A stretch of 64,000 nt of DNA from Legionella impletisoli (GTDB lineage: Bacteria; Pseudomonadota; Gammaproteobacteria; Legionellales; Legionellaceae), in NCBI RefSeq assembly GCF_900639875.1, contig NZ_CAAAIA010000002.1, positions 124,001 through 188,000 on the forward strand. Reading direction: 5' to 3'. The notes under the pieces were generated by a model. It searched no databases, was not told where the DNA came from, and saw only the letters and a program-made list of their open reading frames with translations. Numbering within the stretch: the first letter of the stretch is position 1; each line of letters opens with the position of its first letter. Both the position numbers and the translations under genes were made by a program. Positions 17,451 through 25,385 of the stretch are shown here, piece by piece.

Positions 17451-17972
17451 TTCGTCAAAATTTCTAAGGGCTGTACCATTCAAATTGATGAGGAAAAACT
17501 TGAGAAGGATGCCTTATTCGATGGTTTTTGGGGGTTGAGAACGAATATTAAAAATGCAGTGCCAACTGAAGTACTTGGGCACTATCGGGGTCTTTGGCAG
17601 GTTGAGCAAACGTTCAGAATTGCTAAATCTAACTTGGAAATTAGGCCGGTATTCCACTATACACCACGACGAATCAGGGCGCATTTTCTGCTTTGTTTTA
17701 TGGCTCTTGCATTGATACGATTCGTCGAATTCACATTAAAAACTAACCAAATCTATCTACCAGCAGACCAGCTATCTCTCTTACTTCATCGTATGCGAAA
17801 GGTGCGAGTGATTAATAAAGACAATCAATACTTTGAAATCCTTGAAGACCCTCCAAATGAACTCATTCCTGTGTACCAATCCTTAAACATTAAGTGGCAT
17901 AAAAAATTCCAATATCTTCCTTATTTGAAAGAACGGTTGGAAAAGATAATTGTGTCTCTTTTGAGAATTTAA
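17451..17972 (+). pseudogene. IS1634-like transposase fragment (3' part)
   Basis: The frame reads FVKISKGCTIQIDEEKL, FDGFWGLRTN, then HYRGLWQVEQTFRIAKS and TPRRIRAHFLLCFMALALIR, which matches the C-terminal catalytic half of IS1634/IS4-type transposases, including the Y-(2)-glutamate helix region (LWQVEQTFR). The N-terminal half with the first catalytic residues is absent, and no proper start exists; the first usable start is TTG at 17535. The 3' end runs into the IS1202/ISNCY remnant, suggesting insertion of one IS into another followed by deletion. Confidence 0.75.
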
Positions 17973-18151
17973 AATTACAGATTCCCAAAGATGAACACCG
18001 ATGTCATTACATAAGAGCGAAGGTCCGTGTACATCGTTACTTCAGCGACGAACTGGCGATTTTCCACGGCCCTCGCAAACTCGCAGACTATGATAGCAAA
18101 GGAAAAATAAAATTGCCTGTTGATGCACAAGAAATGTCGATCGCAGCATAA
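17948..18151 (+). pseudogene. C-terminal remnant of an IS1202/ISNCY-type transposase
   Basis: A frame different from the IS1634 fragment reads NCVSFENLKLQIPKDEHRCH, then KVRVHRYFSDELAIFHGPRKLADYD and ends EMSIAA at TAA 18149-18151. This is the typical C-terminal domain of ISNCY/IS1202 transposases (LQIP...RVHxY...AIFHGPR). It is exactly the part missing from the truncated transposase at 15657-16457, but on the opposite strand. No start codon; the 5' portion has been replaced by the IS1634-like fragment, with the junction near 17940-17950. Confidence 0.75.
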
Positions 18152-18154
18152 ACC

Positions 18155-18227
18155 GTCTGTGGACTATGTGGATAGTATGGATAACGATAAACCCGTTACC
18201 CACACTATCCACATGGGTCCACCAGAC
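18155..18227. repeat. Long imperfect hairpin in the right IS copy
   Basis: The arms at 18155-18176 and 18204-18227 are nearly complementary (GTCTGTGGACTATGTGGATA against the reverse of ATCCACATGGGTCCACCAGAC). It lies four bases after the transposase-remnant stop, so it may be the IS's own transcription terminator. The arms contain TGTGGATAG-like boxes resembling DnaA sites, probably by chance. Confidence 0.55.
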
Positions 18228-18267
18228 TCAATAACAGGTTAATATTTTAAAAACAAAAGATGTAAAT

Positions 18268-18373
18268 CCGCTTCGTCTTTTGTCAGATTGGTTGATTAAT
18301 GAATAGCTAATCTGTTATAACAAAGCGGACAATTCATGTGCTACGGATCCGGACAATTCTATTTGTCCCCAAC
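18268..18373. repeat. Right 106-bp terminal inverted repeat
   Basis: Exact reverse complement of 15579-15684, ending in GTCCCCAAC at the border with the right direct repeat. Sequence inside of 18268 does not match the left copy. Confidence 0.95.
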
Positions 18374-18393
18374 ATTACTGAGTAAGTAACGGT
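18374..18393. repeat. Right flanking direct repeat of the composite element
   Basis: Second copy of the 20-base direct repeat found at 15559-15578, with one mismatch. It directly abuts the right inverted end, as expected of a target duplication. Confidence 0.75.
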
Positions 18394-18481
18394 GACGAGG
18401 AAGAAACGATTTTGACCTTGTTTGTTCTTCTCACGTTCCTTTTGTCTATAATTTAAATGTATTTTTATGCAGGATATACCC

Positions 18482-18736
18482 ATGGATATTAAAAACTACT
18501 TAGTGATTCTAACGGTGTTGTCATTTGCTCTAGCCAATTCCTTCGCCTTTGCTGTTGAACACGACAAAAAAGAAGTGGTGGCAACATTTAAAACAGAAGA
18601 GGGAAAAGAAATAAGATGTTTGGTGCATCAAGACGATAAGAAAATCGCAGAGACAATGCAGCAGGGAGCGATTCTTCAATTAATTTCCGATCCGTTAATT
18701 TTTGAATGGGATCCGCGTGGCAGGTGGACTGAATAG
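18482..18736 (+). CDS. Small exported hypothetical protein
   Basis: An 84-residue protein beginning MDIKNYLVILTVLSFALANS, a plausible signal peptide ending near FAFA. The mature part of about 60 residues is charged, contains one cysteine (EIRCLVHQD), and ends FEWDPRGRWTE. The start at 18482 is preferred over ATG 18467 because AGGA lies about eight bases upstream. It lies between the composite element and tRNA-Met; a TATAAT hexamer at 18447-18452 could be its -10 box. No family recognised. Confidence 0.6.
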   Translation: MDIKNYLVILTVLSFALANSFAFAVEHDKKEVVATFKTEEGKEIRCLVHQDDKKIAETMQQGAILQLISDPLIFEWDPRGRWTE

Positions 18737-18863
18737 GTTTTTATAGGAGGTCAAGACAAATTACATGGATAGGCTCAGTAATGGTCATTATCGAACGTTC
18801 ACATGATGTCTTCGTCCACAGTAAAAATCGACCTTCTAACGTGATATATTTTCTAATTTGCAC

Positions 18864-18892
18864 TTGACAAAATGTCTATAAGAAGCCAAAAT
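18864..18892 (+). promoter_or_regulatory. Putative sigma-70 promoter of tRNA-Met
   Basis: A perfect -35 box TTGACA (18864-18869) is followed after 17 bases by a weak -10 CAAAAT (18887-18892) and then a GC-rich discriminator (CTCGCCCG), typical of stringently controlled stable-RNA promoters. Predicted transcription start is just upstream of the tRNA at 18906. Confidence 0.5.
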
Positions 18893-18905
18893 CTCGCCCG
18901 ATTGT

Positions 18906-18982
<77 letters not shown>

Positions 18983-19091
18983 CCCCTCCTCGTCTAGTAA
19001 TTCACCATTCTTTCAGAAATTTTTGTAGAGACCTATTACAACGTTTCAATTTTAGTTATCATGAAACCATTCACAAACAAATGGTCTATTG

Positions 19092-21404
19092 ATGCGAGTT
19101 TGGGTTTACATTTTATTATTTTTGTTTGCTTCGCTAGCCCATGCAGCGGATGTCGACATCAAAACTTCAACAGAAGATAAAGAAACCGTTTATCTTTTAC
19201 ATGTGGCTGCCTATTCAACTCAAAAGCAAGCCGATGATTTAAAAATCAAATTAGAACGTATCGTAAACGTTCCAGTTGAAATCGAATACCTGAATGAAAA
19301 AAAATTATATTTAGTTAAAGTCGGACCCATTAAAAACTTAGCCAATGCCCAATCGTTAAAAACAAAAATTGAATCGACACTCCATTCTTCACCTAAGCAA
19401 TCATCCAGCACTGTTTGGAACTTAAGAAACGCCGATATCCGTGCCGTCATTGCAGAAGTCTCAAGAATCACGGGCAAAAACTTTTTAATTGATCCACGTG
19501 TTCAAGGTAAAATCACCATCGTTTCCAGCCAACCAATGAACGAAAAAGAACTGTATCAGGTCTTTTTATCCATGCTCCAAATCTCAGGATATGCGGCGAT
19601 TCCATCAGGCGAGGTAATTAAAATCGTCCCGAACATTGAAGCCAAAACACTATCACCGGATTTGCTGAGTCAAATGCGAAAGCCCCCACAGGGTGACGAC
19701 ATGATGGTTCAAGTGATTCCGGTTAAATATGTTCCTGCCGAACAACTCGTACCCGTGCTTCGACCCCTTATGCCGCAATGGAGCAGTGTATCCGCGTATG
19801 CACCGTCCAACATGCTTATTCTTTCTGGACGCGCGAATAACATTCGTCAAATGGCTGAAATTATTAATCAGGTTGACAGCTCAAATGCTAGCGGAATCGA
19901 CATGGTCCCGCTTAGGCATGCTCTAGCCATGGATATAGCCAATACGTTAAAAGATCTCATAAAAACCCAACCGGGCATTATGCATAGCCAAACAATGATT
20001 GCAGCCGACGATCGAAATAACGCAATTCTCATCAGCGGCAATAAAACAGAGCGAATACGTTTAAGGCTTTTAATCTCACAACTGGACAAACCCGGCCCTT
20101 ACGGGAATGATAGCAACACACAAGTGATTTATTTAAGTTATGCTCGTGCGGAAGATTTAGTCCCTATTTTAGCCGGGATTGCTCAAGCTAGCTTTAGCGG
20201 CTTAGTCGGCACGACGATAGGCACCATTACAAGGCCGGTATTAGATAGTACAAACCCTGCTGCCAGTATGGGAGCAAATGCTTTAAGTGCGGTCTCTCCT
20301 CCCCCTGTTCCGTCTACGCCGGTAGCCCCTATTGCTCCTGGTGCTTTGCCTACAACTACAGCAACAGCCACACAAATTGAAGGAACCACCAAGCCTTCTG
20401 TTCAAATTATTGCTGAACCCAACACCAATTCTATTATTATTAATGCCCCGCCAACGCTTATACGCACTTTAAAATCAGTGATTAGCCAGCTAGATATTAA
20501 ACCTGCTCAAATCTTAATTGAGGCGTTGGTAGCAGAAATTAACGAAAGTGATGTCTTAAATTTGGGTATTGAATGGGGAAGTGTGATTACAGATTCTGCT
20601 ACAGACACAAGCACCTTTAGACCCGGGTTTGCCATATTAAATTCACACACATCCTTGGATCAATTTCAAGCGCAAATTTATGCGCTAGCACGGGAAAAGA
20701 AGGCAAATATCTTATCAACACCTTCTGTCGTTGTTTTGGATAATCGCCAAGCTAAAATTTTGATTGGAAAGCAGCTGTCCGTCGCAACCTCATCTTACCC
20801 AAACAACGCCGGTGGAACCACAACTGCAAGTCCATTTACCACATTTGACCGCATTAATGTCGCGTTGCATTTATATGTAAGGCCGCAAATTACCAGAGAC
20901 AATGGCATTCAAATGCAAATCGATCAAGGAAACGATACGCTTGATCCTGTCAGTGCTGCAGATGCCTCCACTAACCCTATTTTTAATATCAGCGCTATTG
21001 TGACCTCCGTACATGTGGATAGTGGTGATATAATTGTATTAGGAGGATTAATTCAGGACAGTTTGGGTAATGATGATAATCGATTACCCATTCTCGGTGA
21101 TATTCCTGGTGTGGGTAAATTATTTCAACACAACATCACCAGCCGGGAAAAAAAGGTACTCATGGTATTCATCAGACCGTTTATACTTAAAACAAGAGAT
21201 CAGTATTTACAAGTAACGGGGACTAAATACCATCAAACAAGGGATATTCAATTAGAAATGGTACGTACTCAAGATTACAACGAGCATGATATGAATACAG
21301 TGCTTCCTCCTTGGAAAAACACTTCTCTACCTACACCATTTTGTAAACCTCCATGCAAAACAGCAGCCGTTATTCCGCCGAAATCTCAGTTTATGACTAA
21401 ATAG
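19092..21404 (+). CDS. gspD: Type II secretion secretin with N-terminal SPOR domain
   Basis: Outer membrane channel of the type II secretion system (called LspD in Legionella). Signal peptide MRVWVYILLFLFASLAHAA is followed by an apparent SPOR domain at about residues 32-95 (YLLHVAAYSTQKQAD ... LYLVKVGPIKNLANAQ), then the N0 domain (WNLRNADIRAVIAEVSRITG), the repeated N1-N3 domains, and the C-terminal secretin domain with VPILGDIPGVGKLF-like motif (LPILGDIPGVGKLF). A Pro/Ala/Thr-rich insert sits in N3 (VSPPPVPSTPVAPIAP). ATG 19092 follows an in-frame TTG. gspE starts two bases after its stop. The SPOR fusion is unusual and may tether the channel to denuded septal peptidoglycan. Confidence 0.93.
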   Translation: MRVWVYILLFLFASLAHAADVDIKTSTEDKETVYLLHVAAYSTQKQADDLKIKLERIVNVPVEIEYLNEKKLYLVKVGPIKNLANAQSLKTKIESTLHSSPKQSSSTVWNLRNADIRAVIAEVSRITGKNFLIDPRVQGKITIVSSQPMNEKELYQVFLSMLQISGYAAIPSGEVIKIVPNIEAKTLSPDLLSQMRKPPQGDDMMVQVIPVKYVPAEQLVPVLRPLMPQWSSVSAYAPSNMLILSGRANNIRQMAEIINQVDSSNASGIDMVPLRHALAMDIANTLKDLIKTQPGIMHSQTMIAADDRNNAILISGNKTERIRLRLLISQLDKPGPYGNDSNTQVIYLSYARAEDLVPILAGIAQASFSGLVGTTIGTITRPVLDSTNPAASMGANALSAVSPPPVPSTPVAPIAPGALPTTTATATQIEGTTKPSVQIIAEPNTNSIIINAPPTLIRTLKSVISQLDIKPAQILIEALVAEINESDVLNLGIEWGSVITDSATDTSTFRPGFAILNSHTSLDQFQAQIYALAREKKANILSTPSVVVLDNRQAKILIGKQLSVATSSYPNNAGGTTTASPFTTFDRINVALHLYVRPQITRDNGIQMQIDQGNDTLDPVSAADASTNPIFNISAIVTSVHVDSGDIIVLGGLIQDSLGNDDNRLPILGDIPGVGKLFQHNITSREKKVLMVFIRPFILKTRDQYLQVTGTKYHQTRDIQLEMVRTQDYNEHDMNTVLPPWKNTSLPTPFCKPPCKTAAVIPPKSQFMTK

Positions 21405-21406
21405 CT

Positions 21407-22882
21407 ATGAACGGAACCCAACCTCAAATTCCATATCATTTTGCAAAAAAGCATGGAATAGTTGCCGAATTATTTGAGGATGAGCATAAAGCCGTCGTTT
21501 ATCATTTAAAAGAAACGCCTCTACAGGTTTTTGCAGAAATTAAACGCCTACTGCATTGTGATTTAACCTTAAAAGAAGTTGATTTTGATTTTTTCCAAAA
21601 AAAATTAGCGAATTTTTATCAGTCCCAGTCGTCTATTCGCGATGCGGCTGTTGGAATGACTGAAGAAATGGATTTGGATAAATTAGCCGATCAACTGCCT
21701 GATAGTGAAGATTTACTGGATACCCAAGATGATGCCCCCATCATCCGATTATTAAATGCTTTATTTACTCAAGCCATTAAACACCGTGCTTCTGATATTC
21801 ATATTGAGACTTATGAAAATCGTGTGCTTGTTAGAAACAGAATCGATGGTGTGTTACAAGAAGTATTAGAAATCCAACGCAGTATTGCGCCTTTGGTTAT
21901 TTCTCGCGTTAAAGTAATGGCTAAACTTGATATTGCTGAAAAGCGAATTCCTCAGGATGGCCGCATTGCCTTGCACATTGGAGGACATAATATCGATGTT
22001 CGAGTTTCCACACTTCCTTCCAATCATGGGGAGCGCATTGTATTGCGGATACTTGATCAACAAGCCGCACAACTTGATTTAAATAGTCTTGGCATGTCTA
22101 AGAAAACTCAATCGACCATTCGGAAACTAATTTCTCAGCCTCACGGCATTTTTTTGGTTACAGGACCAACTGGCTCAGGTAAGACCACGTCTTTGTATGC
22201 CATGCTTAAGGAATTGAACCAAGTCAGTCGTAATATTTTAACCATTGAGGACCCCATTGAATATGACTTGCAAGGTATTGGCCAAACTCAAGTCAACCCT
22301 AAAGTTCAAATGACCTTTGCCAAGGGTTTACGCGCAATTTTGCGTCAGGATCCAGATGTGGTTATGATTGGTGAGATTCGCGATTTAGAAACCGCTGAAA
22401 TTGCTGTTCAAGCGAGTTTAACCGGTCATTTGGTTTTTTCTACCCTGCATACGAATACTGCGTTAGGAGCTTTGGTTCGCTTAAAAGATATAGGGGTTGA
22501 ATCATTTCTTCTTTCTTCAAGTATTATTGGCCTAATGGCCCAACGTTTAGTTAGAAAGCTTTGTCAAGCGTGTAAAAAGCCGCATAACCTTAGAGACGAC
22601 GAGCTGGACTTGATGGGACTTAGTAACAAACAAAATGTTCAAGTCTATGAACCGAACGGCTGCGAACTATGCGGGCACTCCGGCTATAAAGGGCGAACAG
22701 GAATTTATGAAATTATTACCATTGATGAAACCCTTCGAAGTATGATTCATCGAAATGAAGATCAAGCAACGATCGAACACTACATACGTCCAACGATGCC
22801 AAGCATCCAGTCCGATGGATTTCAACGCGTACTTGCTGGAGAAACATCACTGTCGGAAATACTTCGCGTCACCCATACCTAA
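21407..22882 (+). CDS. gspE: Type II secretion ATPase GspE
   Basis: Cytoplasmic ATPase that powers pseudopilus assembly (LspE in Legionella). The 491-residue protein has an N-terminal N1E-like domain binding GspL, then the core with the Asp box (ASDIHIETYENRVLVRNRIDG), Walker A GPTGSGKTTS, and Walker B DPDVVMIGEIRD. A His box (STLHTNTALGAL) and a four-cysteine zinc module (CQACKK and CELCG) follow. It is coupled to gspD. No gspF follows; a FUSC gene does. In Legionella the lspDE pair is also separate from lspFGHIJK, lspC and lspLM, so the remaining type II genes are expected elsewhere. Confidence 0.95.
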   Translation: MNGTQPQIPYHFAKKHGIVAELFEDEHKAVVYHLKETPLQVFAEIKRLLHCDLTLKEVDFDFFQKKLANFYQSQSSIRDAAVGMTEEMDLDKLADQLPDSEDLLDTQDDAPIIRLLNALFTQAIKHRASDIHIETYENRVLVRNRIDGVLQEVLEIQRSIAPLVISRVKVMAKLDIAEKRIPQDGRIALHIGGHNIDVRVSTLPSNHGERIVLRILDQQAAQLDLNSLGMSKKTQSTIRKLISQPHGIFLVTGPTGSGKTTSLYAMLKELNQVSRNILTIEDPIEYDLQGIGQTQVNPKVQMTFAKGLRAILRQDPDVVMIGEIRDLETAEIAVQASLTGHLVFSTLHTNTALGALVRLKDIGVESFLLSSSIIGLMAQRLVRKLCQACKKPHNLRDDELDLMGLSNKQNVQVYEPNGCELCGHSGYKGRTGIYEIITIDETLRSMIHRNEDQATIEHYIRPTMPSIQSDGFQRVLAGETSLSEILRVTHT

Positions 22883-22885
22883 ACT

Positions 22886-23935
22886 ATGATTTGGCTCTTT
22901 GCGATGATAAAAAAGCTTCCTACCCCCCTTAAAAAAGAAGGGCTATATTCAGGGATGATTATGTCCCTAAGTGCTGTCATTGCCTTTTCTTTATATCGTT
23001 ATTTTCAATGGTCGGAAGGCTATTGGGCTGTTATTTCAATTGCCGCAGTAACTCAAGCTAAAGTAAACAACACAAACTTTAAAATTCTGTTGCGCTTACT
23101 TGGGACAGTAATCGGTGCCACTAGCGCTTATTATTTTGTACGATTACTGCCTGAGTCGTTTCTCACGCCTGTGTTTTTCATTTGCATCTTTTTGGCTATA
23201 TTACTCACCTTAGCCGCAACCCATTATCGCTATTTAATGATCATTACTGGATTAACATTTACCTTAGTCGTTGCAGCAGGACTTACCCATAATGTCGAAC
23301 AAATGGCTCTTTGGCGAACCTATGAAGTGATCGTTGGATGTTTTATTTGTTCGTTACTTAGTTTATTGGCTGGACATTATATGCCGGAAATTAAGGGGGA
23401 GCCCATTAAGCGTCAATTTGAGTTTGTATTCAAAAAGAGCATGCTCCTTGAAGCGTTCATGATGAGCCTTGCGTGTGGGCTTACCTTTTTAACCTGGCGA
23501 TGGTTTAACTATCCGTTAGGCTTCTGGGCCACCATCAGTTGCCTTTTCGTTTTGGAAGAAAATATAGGTAAAACAGTACAAAACGCTTGGAAGCGAATTT
23601 TAGCTCATTTATTGGTTGCCTTGTTTGCAGGCCTTGTTGCACTATTTATTACATCAAATAACCCTTGGATTTTAGTCCCGTTAGCCATTGGTTTATTTGC
23701 CTGTGGCTATTGCTTAGCCTTACAGCCACGTTTGGCCAACATGGCTAATACAATGGGCATTGCTTTATCGGTAGTCTTACTGCTTGATGTGCCAGGTTTG
23801 AGCCAAGAGGTTATTGTTTTTGCTCGATTTTTTAATGTGATTTACGGTGTATCCATTGCTTTTTTAATTATTTACTTAGTTGGCTTATTTCAGAAATCTA
23901 TGAATTCCAAAACGAAGGAGACGCAAGTTAAATAG
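22886..23935 (+). CDS. FUSC family inner membrane protein
   Basis: A 349-residue fusaric-acid-resistance-type (aromatic acid exporter/YccC-like) membrane protein. Two homologous halves of about six hydrophobic helices are visible, each containing the conserved amphipathic pattern around WAVISIAAVTQAK and FWATISCLFVLEEN, followed by RLLGTVIGA and RILAHLLVALFAG. Such proteins are linked to efflux of aromatic acids or hydrophobic compounds, but substrate is not known. ATG 22886 is three bases after gspE; an in-frame ATG at 22904 is also possible and neither has a clear ribosome binding site. Convergent with cysS. Confidence 0.85.
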   Translation: MIWLFAMIKKLPTPLKKEGLYSGMIMSLSAVIAFSLYRYFQWSEGYWAVISIAAVTQAKVNNTNFKILLRLLGTVIGATSAYYFVRLLPESFLTPVFFICIFLAILLTLAATHYRYLMIITGLTFTLVVAAGLTHNVEQMALWRTYEVIVGCFICSLLSLLAGHYMPEIKGEPIKRQFEFVFKKSMLLEAFMMSLACGLTFLTWRWFNYPLGFWATISCLFVLEENIGKTVQNAWKRILAHLLVALFAGLVALFITSNNPWILVPLAIGLFACGYCLALQPRLANMANTMGIALSVVLLLDVPGLSQEVIVFARFFNVIYGVSIAFLIIYLVGLFQKSMNSKTKETQVK

Positions 23936-23963
23936 CTTAATTCGATGCTCCCCTTCTTCTTTG

Positions 23964-25340
23964 TTACTCCTCCACTTCTTCTCTGGAAATACGCCACGTC
24001 GTACCTTCAGAACCATCTTCAATTTCAACACCTTTATCGAGCAACTGATTTCGAATTTCGTCGGCTTTTGCCCAGTTTCGCTCTTTACGAGCCTCGTTTC
24101 GTTCTTTAATTAACGTTTCAATCCATTCTTTATCTTTTTCAGTCAGTCCTGCTTGTAAAAAATCATCCGGTGCTTCCGTTAAGATCCCTAAAACACCCGC
24201 AAGTTTGTACAAGGTTGCTGCAAGCTTAGACGATTTAGTTTTATTGACCTCATGACTCAACTGAAACAATACAGCTAATGCTTCGGGAGTATTAAAATCA
24301 TCATTCATGACTTTATTAAATTTAGCTATCCAACTCTTATCTACGTCGTCTTTATCAAAAGATAGGCCTTTTAGTGACTGATATAGTCTAACCAATCCTT
24401 TATAAGCATTTTCTAAATTTTCATCAGAATAATTCAAAGGGCTTCGGTAATGACTGCTTAATAAAAAATAACGTACCGTCTCAGGATGATACTTTTTTAA
24501 TACCGCTTCAATAGTCAGAAAATTTCCTGTGGATTTAGCCATTTTTTCATTATTGATTTGCAGTAATCCGACATGGAGCCAATAATGCGCAAACGCATGC
24601 CCGGTTGCGCCTTCACTTTGCGCAATTTCGTTTTCATGATGGGGAAATTGTAAATCAACGCCACCACCATGAATATCAAATTGCTCACCCAATTCTTCCA
24701 TAGCCATCGCTGAGCATTCAATGTGCCATCCAGGTCTTCCGAGACCCCAAGGAGATGGCCAGCTTGGCTCACCAGGTTTTGCCATTTTCCATAAAACAAA
24801 ATCTAGTGGAGAACGTTTATCTTTTGTGACTTCAATGCGTGCACCCGCTTCCAATCCTTCTAGGTCTTTGTGAGATAGTTTTCCATACCCTTCAAAATTT
24901 GGAACGTGAAAACATACATCACCCGTTGCGGTAATATAGGCACATCCTTTGTTAATTAAGCGTTGTATTAGTGCGATGATCGCATCAATATTTTCTGTCG
25001 CTCGGGGTTGCTTATCTGGGGGTAAAATTTTAAGTGCCCGAGTATCGAGATCCATCGCTTCGATATATTTTGCTGTTAATTTTTGGATGGGCATATTGCG
25101 TTCAATAGCTCGATTTATGATCTTATCATCAATATCCGTGATGTTACGAACGAACGTTACATCAAACCCTTGGGTACGCAAAAATCGAACAATTACATCA
25201 AAACAAACCATGGCCCGAGCATGACCAAGATGGCAGCGGTCGTATACCGTAATGCCACAGACATACATCCCAATTTTGCCAGGTCTCATGGGAATGAATA
25301 GTTCTTTTTTTCGAGTTAATGAGTTATAGACCTTCAGCAT
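23964..25340 (-). CDS. cysS: Cysteinyl-tRNA synthetase
   Basis: Charges tRNA-Cys. The 458-residue class I synthetase shows the HIGH-like motif CHLGHAR, the zinc ligands including C28 (YVCGITVYD), C212 (WHIECSAM) and HHENE, and the KMSKS equivalent KMAKSTGNF. The C-terminal anticodon-binding helix bundle is present ([20 protein letters not shown]). It lies 45 bases downstream of glnS on the same strand, an arrangement seen in other gammaproteobacteria, and may be co-transcribed with it. Confidence 0.97.
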   Translation of the reverse strand: MLKVYNSLTRKKELFIPMRPGKIGMYVCGITVYDRCHLGHARAMVCFDVIVRFLRTQGFDVTFVRNITDIDDKIINRAIERNMPIQKLTAKYIEAMDLDTRALKILPPDKQPRATENIDAIIALIQRLINKGCAYITATGDVCFHVPNFEGYGKLSHKDLEGLEAGARIEVTKDKRSPLDFVLWKMAKPGEPSWPSPWGLGRPGWHIECSAMAMEELGEQFDIHGGGVDLQFPHHENEIAQSEGATGHAFAHYWLHVGLLQINNEKMAKSTGNFLTIEAVLKKYHPETVRYFLLSSHYRSPLNYSDENLENAYKGLVRLYQSLKGLSFDKDDVDKSWIAKFNKVMNDDFNTPEALAVLFQLSHEVNKTKSSKLAATLYKLAGVLGILTEAPDDFLQAGLTEKDKEWIETLIKERNEARKERNWAKADEIRNQLLDKGVEIEDGSEGTTWRISREEVEE

Positions 25341-25385
25341 GCTAGTGTCCTTATTTTTGATTGGGATCCGGTTAGAAGATCTTGA

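Larger units (their letters stand above)
15579..18373. mobile_element. Composite IS1202/ISNCY-like element carrying a passenger gene
   Basis: A 2795-bp unit bounded by perfect 106-bp inverted repeats (15579-15684 and 18268-18373) and flanked by 20-bp direct repeats with one mismatch. From left to right it holds an IS end, a 3'-deleted transposase on the minus strand, that IS's other end (about 16496-16545), a passenger gene for a membrane protein, a 5'-truncated IS1634-like transposase, the C-terminal remnant of an IS1202/ISNCY-like transposase on the plus strand, a hairpin, and the second inverted IS end. The layout indicates that two oppositely oriented IS copies once mobilised the DNA between them. 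Neither transposase is complete, so movement would need an enzyme supplied elsewhere. Confidence 0.85.

Noticed and set aside
18155-18227. DnaA-like boxes in the IS hairpin as an origin
   Set aside because: They are the arms of an IS-internal inverted repeat following a transposase remnant stop, with no AT-rich unwinding region.
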